25,945 bases of DNA, taken from Saccoglossus kowalevskii (lineage: Eukaryota; Hemichordata; Enteropneusta; Harrimaniidae). Where the stretch lies: positions 1 to 25,945 of the forward strand of contig NW_003140867.1 of NCBI RefSeq assembly GCF_000003605.2, given 5' to 3'. Of the stretch, positions 20,401 through 25,945 are shown one piece after another (the stretch's first letter is position 1; the number at the start of each line of letters is the position of its first letter). The notes beneath the pieces are model-generated. The model was given only the letters and a program-made list of their open reading frames with translations. It made no database searches and was not told the origin of the DNA. A program made the translations under genes and the position numbers.

Positions 20401-23400
20401 AACTGAAGGAGAGTAGTATCTCCAAACCGGATATACCACCATATGTGTTTCGCACACTACGATCATTGGATAGTGAAACAGTCAAATCTTTGTTGACTGA
20501 TGTGAGAGACAGAAATACTACAATATCCGAATTTTACAAAGAGTCACAGGCACTTTACAAAATATCTTTGGTGCAAAAGTCATTCATCCAATTAATGGAT
20601 TTGAGCTCCTGGGATGAAGTGGTCGAAAAGTACCCATCGGAGACAACAAGAGAAAATTTAGTGAGATTTTCTTCCCTTTCATTTCGCCCAACAATACCAG
20701 ATGTCTTTGTTAATTATTGTCAAAGGCTGAGAATTGAAAATTCACCAGTAAACCAGGGCGAAACAAATGCAGTTTTTCATGGGAAGAACAAGACTAGATC
20801 ATTTGTCGTAGAAGGAAGTTCCATGGAATTAGACCCAGAACAATTGAAAAAAATTACTGGTCATCTCACTGGTGTGGATCTTGTGATTTTAGACACCCCA
20901 CAGGTAAGCCAGCCTATAGGAAAAATGTAATTCCCAATTAAATTCAGATAAAAAATTGTTTTGCATCATTTACTCGTTAACCCTTTCTTGTTTCTGCAAA
21001 ACAATTTGATGAAAATAGTGTAATATTATTGTAGATAGTTAAATTGAAATGTTTATGCAGAAAGGGATGGGGTGTAAACAGGTTCATCCAGGTTTGATCT
21101 TAAATAAATAAAATGTAGTACTGGATGGTTAGGAGATTCAATGAATGAAATCTTTTACAAAAAATTGTTTGTATTATTAAATTGATGCATCACCTTTTCA
21201 TTGTAATGTAATTTCCAAAATATTTGATAAATTAGTCCATTTTTTTGACAACCATTTTGTACATAGTAATTATTTGCCATTGATAATATTACTGGAATTT
21301 CCAGATTTCTGCCTTCTACCGTCACCACCATCTTGTAATGTCAACACATATTTTATTCTTTTTAAATTGCAGGATTGGCGAGGTAAAGAAATAAAATCAT
21401 TCTTTGTGACAGTGAAAAATGTGAATGTGACAGCCCGTGTGTCAAATTATACCATGATTGTTATCTGCGAAGTTGATACTATACATGTGGTGAAAGAACA
21501 GCTAAAATCTGCTGGCTATGCCAAAATTGATGTAGCCTACACCTACATAGAAGATGCATCGTCAGGTGAGAAAATAGCCACTCTCCAAACGTGCAACACT
21601 GGATTTGGACAACAGTGACATAAGTTGCTGATGGGAATTTGTTTATATGAAAAAAAAATCCAAGGTTTCATGCTGGTCTTGGGGGGGGGGGGGGGGGTAA
21701 TTCTGCACTCTGCACCCCCCCCAAAATAAAAATCACCCCCAGAATGTCATGAAATTGAGGTCCCTCCCAAACCCACAACATTTCCCCAAACACCGAAACC
21801 CGCCAGAAATCCTGATATCCTTAGAAAATTGGATAAAAAAGGTGGAAAACAATATTTTTGACTTCTTGTTAGAAACTGTTGGCTGGATTACTATCAAATT
21901 CAGTGGTCCTCTGATGTAATGTGTACATAAAAAAACTTTAAAATGTTTTTCGTATAATATTTTTTAGCTCCTGTTGTCCTATAATTGACAAAAAGGGAGC
22001 TGATGTTGTAGTGATGTCTGTATAAACGTGTCATGCCAATTGGGAATATACTATTGTAGACGTGCACGACCTGACAAGATTTTTTGTCATTCTGAATATG
22101 CTGGTTAACTATTTTTCATATTAATCAGCTGCAGTATTTCAACATACTTTATATATTTGGAGAAATCCTGGTAGGGTTTCAATGATATTCGACACACAGA
22201 TGCTCTGAAGTGGTCCACACCACTGTTATTTGTTGTGACAAATCCATGCATACTACTAGTAATTTGCACATTTATAACTTTTAGAAAAAATTCATTTATT
22301 CCATGTATATTTTAAGAACCAGGGATAGTTTCATAAGAACCAATCTGAAATAATTTGTGGTGAATTTTTTTTGACTGTGTTAGATACGTGGGGTGGTGCT
22401 CTCTTCACTTGGCTGATTTAATAGGATTAATGTATTTTCAATTTTCTATTTTAAATTATTATTGTTATTTTTGACTTTTCAAAAACCATTACCAATTCCC
22501 TCTATTAGAAGCACAGAGTGCTATCACATATAGTATGCATGGGCCTAGCCTGCTTTTTTAGGATTTAGTTGTTGGTATTTTTGTTTCATAAAAACTCTCA
22601 CAAAATGTTTTTTCAGCTCCCTGTCAACAACTATGACAACTAGTTTAAATAATGTTTTTATGTGCTGTACTGGTCCTACTTGGTATTTGCTCATATTGCT
22701 GAATTCACCTAAAATCTATTAATCATAATCATTGCTAGGCATAGGTATAAATGTTGTGTTAATGCATGGAATTATCAATATGAATATTCTGGTTAAATGT
22801 TTCAAGAATCACATTATGGAAGCATTGTTAATTTAGTTTTCTGGTAAATGACAAACCATTATTATACTAGAATACTTTGATTAAAAATTATTGGTAACTT
22901 TTTAAATTGCTTGCAAGATTTTGTTCAGATGATAATACTCATTGGTCAGTAAACTTTGTATTTCTCCTTAGATACTGCTACATTAACAAATGCCATCCAA
23001 CCTGTGGTTATAGGGTATTGGGCCAGTGATGGCAAAGTAAAAAGAAACGTATTAAACATAAAAGAAGATTCACCTATCAGCAGACACAATTTCTGGAGAA
23101 CTCAAAAACCAGTTCTTGACAAGGATGGAGATGGTGTCATAGTTAATAGTCAACAAAAACATGTACAGTTTTTCAAGACCCTATTAGACAAATTTTCATA
23201 CCCAAATCAGTGGGTTCTTGACGCATGTTGTGGCACTGGTGAGTAGCTTATAGATTATTCTAGTTGGGGATTTCTTCAAAAAGTTGTATAAAGAACTTAG
23301 GATAAACTATTTTTGTTTTAAGTGGCTGTCATTAAGGAAAAAAAGGAAAACGTTTGGCTTTGTTCACCCAAATTCAAATGCATGGGGATTAGCAATGGAC

Positions 23401-24208
23401 CAGTGGTTTTTGCAGCGAGTATGCATGCTGCTATGTGTATTTCAGGATTGGGGTGATAAGTTTGGTACGTGGGTCATTACTGTCTATTGTATCACAATTT
23501 ATAAGGCTTTTGTGTGAAAACACATTTAATTAAGAGATCACCCTGTATGATTTGTAGAAGAGAAGAGTCATAATCCAGAAACCTCTTAAATTCACATCTT
23601 ATATGAGTAGTTAGTGGGTGAGAAGGTTTTGTGCAGTTTAGAATTGGGCTAATAAATGTCATTTTTTCCCCATCAGCAACTTATTTTAGGAGCTTTATAC
23701 CGGGGTAATAAACTAAGGACTCGATCAGTATGTTTTGTAGGGGGAGAGTTAGAATATTTAAACCAATCAACTTCATTCTGATGAAGTGAAAACTTGTAGG
23801 AGAAACTGTCAGTGATTTTGGTGTACTTTCATGTTTGTCTATCAGATTAAGTTGGCTAAAACTATTCTTGGGAGGTGTCAGTTGAGTTGTTATGCATTGT
23901 TTATTGTCTTGAGTTTTTAAATGTCTTCAGTTTTTGCTTAAGATTGTGATGGAGAGGTTCAAAATAATTTTCGGGCAGCTGAGATTTCATCTTTCTCCTC
24001 CTTTCCTCTCCATGCACTTTTCTGTATGCTGATACAGCTTTTCTTTTATCACCACCTTGTAGGTACAGCCATTGTTGCTGCCATGGCTTGTGGCAGAAAC
24101 TGCATTGGATTCGATACCGACAGAAGACAAGTTGAGCACTCAATTGTCAAGTGTGACTCTATCATAATTGGTGAGGATGAAGACATGGACATGGACTTGG
24201 ACGACTAA
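14279..24208 (+). CDS. ParB-like domain fused to beta-class DNA amino-methyltransferase, 10 exons
   Basis: Exons are 14279-14470, 17029-17297, 17872-18024, 18692-18867, 19018-19230, 19884-19970, 20283-20903, 21373-21565, 22972-23238 and 24063-24208. Phases agree throughout, with one GC-AG intron (after exon 3) and one frame break in exon 3. The product is about 771 residues. The order is: an unrecognised N-terminus (1-~150); a basic stretch (~160-190); a ParB/sulfiredoxin-like domain (~206-334) with QPLCVLVED and YQVIGGQHCLLATKEI; a helical linker (~335-550); motif IV-like VDLVILDTPQ (561-570); a recognition region; and the SAM-binding motif VLDACCGTG joined to TAIVAAMACGRNCIGFDTD (716-743). 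Motif IV before motif I is the beta-class order of N6-adenine/N4-cytosine enzymes. The catalytic DPPY is DTPQ, so activity is uncertain. It ends in an acidic Asp/Glu tail. Confidence 0.85.
14906..15037 (+). repeat. Dispersed repeat, copy B
   Basis: Partner of 12138-12275, with the shared words CAAAGGCAGCCATATT and TCAGAAGTAT, in the same orientation. Confidence 0.5.
15101..15471. repeat. Long nested hairpin (foldback)
   Basis: Two pairs of inverted arms are nested. Outer arms 15101-15154 and 15418-15471 start GCTTCATTTTGAATTTC and end with its complement. Inner arms are 15214-15290 and 15342-15420, with words such as ACCGCGGT and TTTCTGCATAAT. Short CCGCGGTG and CACTGTGGTG units recur in the loop. 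The structure is a foldback or MITE-like insertion, and transcription through it would make a long RNA hairpin. Confidence 0.75.
15761..15993 (+). repeat. 114-bp tandem duplication
   Basis: GAGTACTGCTGACAGTGC starts copies at 15761 and 15875. Both copies run through AAAACAAAAGAAACTATGTA and GTTGCCTGTCCCTCTCTTT. The second has a few substitutions and a short CCAGTA insertion. Confidence 0.85.
17029..17297 (+). CDS. Methyltransferase gene exon 2
   Basis: A TTTTTACAG acceptor leads in phase 0 into FLFHKKDGRPDAYLLER. The second half is a Ser-rich acidic tract (LSLSSSSDDGDSS), like the N-terminus of the transposase. The donor is AG|GTTAGT, phase 2. The domain is unrecognised. Confidence 0.75.
17872..18024 (+). 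pseudogene. Methyltransferase gene exon 3, with a frame break at an A13 run
   Basis: The acceptor CAG at 17869-17871 continues the frame as SLLEMTKKKK and then meets a stop (TAG at 17937-17939). The coding continuation is in another frame after the run of 13 A's (17887-17899), starting KSKKRKLTKSVEISS, a basic nuclear-localisation-like stretch. One fewer A would join them. Alternatively, an AG at 17901-17902 used as acceptor keeps the frame without any indel, though a poly-A tract just before it makes a poor 3' splice site. The donor is G|GCAAGT, a GC-AG intron, needed to match phase 1 of exon 4. Confidence 0.65.
18025..18691 (+). other. Methyltransferase intron 3 (GC-AG)
   Basis: A GC donor (GGCAAGT) pairs with a TTCAAG acceptor. 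The intron has a poly-T/poly-G run near 18163-18184 and non-coding sequence with AAAGGTCAA-type words, which I associate with invertebrate repeats. No gene is seen. Confidence 0.55.
18692..19230 (+). CDS. Exons 4-5: ParB/sulfiredoxin-like domain
   Basis: Exon 4 (18692-18867) reads FLKNLVTNMVEFADEAYQPL and then CVLVED, and exon 5 (19018-19230) reads YQVIGGQHCLLATKEI. This matches the ParB N-terminal pattern: a leading segment, L..S/N-I...Q-P-I/L-V, then Y.VI.G..R..A. The next stretch (VVYAGLNSEQQRWLAVKHN) continues as in ParB-methylase fusions, where hN often follows. The usual Arg of the G.HR..A box is Cys here. In bacteria such domains bind nucleotides, or act as nuclease-like or partition modules. 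The intron between them is 18868-19017. Confidence 0.75.
19255..19396 (+). repeat. 71-bp tandem duplication in methyltransferase intron 5
   Basis: ACTGTTGGTGAAATCAA begins near-identical copies at 19255 and 19326. The only clear difference early in the unit is ACGAC versus ATGAC. It starts 25 bp after the exon 5 donor. Confidence 0.9.
19884..19970 (+). CDS. Methyltransferase gene exon 6
   Basis: A 29-codon exon between a TCTACAG acceptor and a CAG|GTACAA donor, phase 0 on both sides. It reads VEVCRRYRDEIPDKDKLKWK and continues the helical region after the ParB domain. Confidence 0.75.
20283..20903 (+). CDS. Exon 7: helical linker and degenerate motif IV
   Basis: The longest exon (207 codons) runs from KKGNQLLEVV to VDLVILDTPQ. 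Most of it is predicted helical and may include a DNA-binding helical segment such as the one after the ParB domain in partition proteins; I see no clear helix-turn-helix signature. The end has the hydrophobic strand and Asp of motif IV, but Pro-Pro-Tyr is replaced by Thr-Pro-Gln. The next exon begins DWRGKEI. Confidence 0.8.
21373..21565 (+). CDS. Exon 8: post-motif-IV strand
   Basis: Reads DWRGKEIKSFF and then YTMIVICEVDTIHVVKEQLK, SAGYAKIDVAYTYIED. In beta-class enzymes the region after DPPY has the same strand-helix-strand pattern before the recognition domain. Phase 0 in, phase 1 out. Confidence 0.75.
21566..22971 (+). other. Methyltransferase intron 8
   Basis: A 1,406-bp GT-AG intron. 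A G17-type run lies near 21682-21698, followed by C-rich sequence. Two AGCTCC...TTGTC words near 21966 and 22615 resemble the GCTAAAAA-ended repeat of the flanks, in reverse orientation. No gene is seen. Confidence 0.5.
22972..23238 (+). CDS. Exon 9: recognition region and first half of SAM motif
   Basis: Reads VVIGYWASDGK and then SQQKHVQFFKTLLDKFSYPN, like the QKP...L.....SNPG helix that leads to the SAM motif in amino-methyltransferases, and ends VLDACCGTG. The intron falls within the SAM-binding Gly loop (phase 1). Confidence 0.85.
23239..24062 (+). other. Methyltransferase intron 9
   Basis: An 824-bp GT-AG intron splitting the SAM-binding loop. Around 23366-23420 it has a stretch (AAATGCATGGGGATTAGCAA) similar to 16836-16880 in intron 1. 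No coding sign otherwise. Confidence 0.55.
24063..24208 (+). CDS. Exon 10: second half of SAM motif and acidic tail
   Basis: Joined to exon 9, it gives GTGTAIVAAMACGRNCIGFD, then TDRRQVEHS, a close match to the GSGTT..AA...GR..IG.E.D pattern of N6/N4 amino-methyltransferases. It ends DEDMDMDLDD and a TAA at 24206-24208. Confidence 0.85.
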
Positions 24209-24227
24209 CAAACCATTACCACATTGT

Positions 24228-24560
24228 ATTTTTAGCTCTGTTGTCAATGTAAATTTTTTACTTTTTCGACTTCTTCTTAAAAACTACAAGGCTGAATGTT
24301 TTGAATTCTTGTTGAAAACAGCAAGTCTGATTGCTTGAATACTGTATATATTGTTCATTTTCTGATGACATCTTCAATTCTCTAATTTTGATGAATATTT
24401 TTGTCATTTTTGATAAAAAGTGATATTTTCGACTTCTTGTTAAAAAACGCAAGTCCGATTTCTTTGATATTACGTATATAGGTACTACATGTGGACCTCT
24501 CTCAGATTAGTTCATTTCGTGATATCTTTAATTATAAGACAGGCTGCTTGTTATTTCATT
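24228..24560 (-). repeat. Right arm of the internal inverted repeat
   Basis: Its reverse complement has the same modules as 968-1486, from AACAAGCAGCC (outer side), through GAGGTCCACATGTAGTA and AACAAGAAGTCGAAAA, to the AGCTAAAAA end next to the methyltransferase stop. It probably contributes to the 3' untranslated region of the gene. Confidence 0.7.
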
Positions 24561-24576
24561 GAAAGCATCGTTTTTA

Positions 24577-24582
24577 AATAAA
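24577..24582 (+). terminator. Candidate polyadenylation signal of the methyltransferase gene
   Basis: AATAAA lies 369 bp after the stop codon, between the internal inverted repeat and the palindromic array. It is suggestive only. Confidence 0.4.
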
Positions 24583-24731
24583 ACATCTAACTTTAGATTT
24601 TGTGAAGTCATGATTTTGTTTTCATATATGTTTCAGTTTAAAGTTTATGTTGGTTGCTGCCTATCCAGTCTGACAGATTGACAGTGTTGTCAGCATGTTG
24701 TGGCCACGCTGATTTGACAACACTCATATTA

Positions 24732-25378
24732 GTCGACAATTGTCAACTATTTTGAAGCCAGCCCCATTTGTCGACAATTGTCAGCTATCTACGTCAAAGC
24801 CGAGTTCTCAACAATTGTCGACTATATCCAAGCAGACAATTGTCAGCTATCTACGTCAAAGCCGAGTTCTCGACAATTGTCGACTATATCCAAGCAGATT
24901 TCTCGACAATTGTCGACTATATCCAAGCCGAGTTCTCGACAATTGTGGACTATATCCAAGCAGAGTTCTCGACAATTGTCGACTACGTCAAAGCAGAGTT
25001 CTCGACAATTGTGGACTATATCCAAGCAGAGTTCTCGACAATTGTCGACTACATCAAAGCCGAGTTCTCGACAATTGTCGACTACGTCAAAGCCAAGTTC
25101 TCGACAATTGTCGACTATGTCCAAGCAGATTTATCGACAATTGTCGACTATATCCAAGCAGAGTTCTCGACAATTGTCGACTACGTCAAAGCCGAGTTCT
25201 TGACAATTGTCGACTATGTCCAAGCAGAGTTCTCGACAATTGTCGACTATGTCCAAGCAGAGTTCTCGACAATTTTCGACTACGTCAAAGCCGAGTTCTC
25301 GACAATTGTCGACTACATCAAAGCCGAGTTCTCGACAATTGTCGACTATATCCAAGCAGAGTTCTCGACAATTGTCAA
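24732..25378. repeat. Right subterminal palindromic tandem array (~20 units, 33 bp)
   Basis: From about 24868 on, the period is a regular 33 bp: CTCGACAATTGTCGACTA followed by TATCCAAGCAGAG or CGTCAAAGCCGAG. Rare variants include GTGGAC near 24940 and 25006, and TTTTCG near 25270. The first part also contains a 62-bp duplication (24773-24834 and 24835-24896). Because 33 is a multiple of three, several frames stay open for up to 228 codons; these are by-products, not genes. The palindrome equals that of the left array. Confidence 0.92.
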
Positions 25379-25913
25379 CATTTTGTGGGCATTCTCATTT
25401 GGTGGAGACTAAATAATATTCACTAAATTGCAATATTATGACAAGCGAAAAATTTTTGGCAAGCACAGACCTATTTAATTGAAAAAATTCAGAACTGAAG
25501 ACTTTTAAAATGCATAATCTGAAATTAGAACAAAAGTACAATGCTCATTTGGATATTTTTATATTTTTTATTTTTTTCCTTATTATATTGCTACAGTGAA
25601 TATAGGTTTCATGAAAGTTAATGCAAAACTTGTGATAGTTCATAGGAGATAACACACTCTATTTTTTTTTATGATCTTCAACACCTGATTTGCATCACCA
25701 CAATTAAGGATGTATGAAATGAAAAAATAAAGTGAAATATTGTGGAATGTTTTTTTTTTTAAATTCGTATGTAATTGGTAATTGTTACAATAATTATCTG
25801 TTTTTATATCCAATAACTCTATGAAGGATTTTTTTCTTGATATATTTCACTATTTTATGACAAAAAGCTGCTTTTTGTGATTTTTTTTGTTGAAAAATCT
25901 AATAATCCCTCAA
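25379..25913. other. AT-rich right subterminal spacer
   Basis: About 535 bp of A/T-rich DNA with several T or A runs lies between the right array and the right inverted repeat. It is longer than the left spacer, and I see no gene. Confidence 0.5.
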
Positions 25914-25945
25914 TATCGGAAAAGGTAAAATGTTTATCGGAGTGT
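25914..25945 (-). repeat. Right terminal inverted repeat
   Basis: The reverse complement equals 4-35 except at two positions. The window ends exactly at the outer base of the repeat. Confidence 0.85.

Larger units (their letters stand above)
4..25945. mobile_element. Giant (~26 kb) terminal-inverted-repeat DNA transposon
   Basis: The window starts and ends with a 32-bp inverted repeat (4-35 and 25914-25945) matching at 30 of 32 positions, with the shared core CGATAAACATTTTACC. Moving inward from each end come an AT-rich stretch, a palindrome-bearing tandem array, a second inverted repeat, and then two divergent spliced genes: a DDE-type transposase and a ParB-methyltransferase fusion. This is the layout of an autonomous cut-and-paste element. 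The termini could be read as CACT(T/C)CG, which recalls CACTA-type ends, and palindromic subterminal arrays also fit that style. The protein core looks more like DUF7869 proteins than a standard CACTA transposase, so I do not assign a superfamily. Only three bases lie outside the left repeat and none outside the right, so a target-site duplication cannot be judged. Confidence 0.82.

Noticed and set aside
24740-25426. Long open frames of up to 228 codons across the right array, on both strands
   Set aside because: The 33-bp period is a multiple of three, so stop-free units stay open in several frames at once. The peptides are mere repeats and the DNA palindrome explains the conservation.
4-25945. 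Polinton/Maverick, Starship or herpesvirus-fused element
   Set aside because: No protein-primed polymerase, packaging ATPase, capsid, tyrosine recombinase or integrase motif was found; the only two genes are the transposase-like protein and the ParB-methyltransferase.

Overview
The window looks like one complete, very large DNA transposon of about 26 kb from an animal genome. The DNA is AT-rich, and both genes are split into many small exons with GT-AG introns, so the host is a eukaryote. Short intronic repeats resemble those I associate with marine invertebrates, possibly a bivalve mollusc; that is a weak guess. The two ends carry a 32-bp terminal inverted repeat (30 of 32 bases match; 4-35 and 25914-25945). 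Next to each end lies a long array built on the perfect palindrome CGACAATTGTCG: about 18 units at 229-835 and about 20 units of 33 bp at 24732-25378. Inside these arrays a second, longer inverted repeat (968-1486 versus 24228-24560) makes the outer parts of the element roughly mirror-symmetric.

The interior holds two divergently transcribed genes that share a ~715-bp central promoter region (13564-14278). Leftward, on the minus strand, ten exons (13563 down to 2329) encode a transposase-like protein of about 829 residues. It has the conserved core IIIDGMDQ ... LQLDNC..ENKN ... GHTHENVDQMFS, a DDE-type candidate resembling the eukaryotic DUF7869 proteins. Its C-terminal domain is probably a small beta-barrel. 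Rightward, on the plus strand, ten exons (14279 to 24208) encode a protein of about 771 residues that fuses a ParB/sulfiredoxin-like domain to a beta-class amino-methyltransferase of the kind that makes N6-methyladenine or N4-methylcytosine. ParB-methyltransferase fusions are typical of bacterial and phage mobile DNA, so a spliced version beside a transposase inside an animal transposon is the main discovery. The usual catalytic DPPY is DTPQ and the ParB box Arg is Cys, so the chemistry may be altered or lost.

Both reading frames are interrupted once, each at a long A-homopolymer (A10 and A13) beside a Lys/Arg-rich, nuclear-localisation-like stretch. The cause could be sequencing error, decay or slippage; the methyltransferase break could also be bypassed by an alternative 3' splice site.

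The introns are full of smaller elements: a ~2.26-kb nested insertion flanked by TTAA (3547-5804), two copies of a small inverted-repeat element (1718-2063 and 7029-8357), a long nested hairpin (15101-15471), and several short tandem duplications. My working model, an inference, is that the transposase acts on the ends through the palindromic arrays, while the ParB-methyltransferase marks or binds the element to control transposition or silencing.
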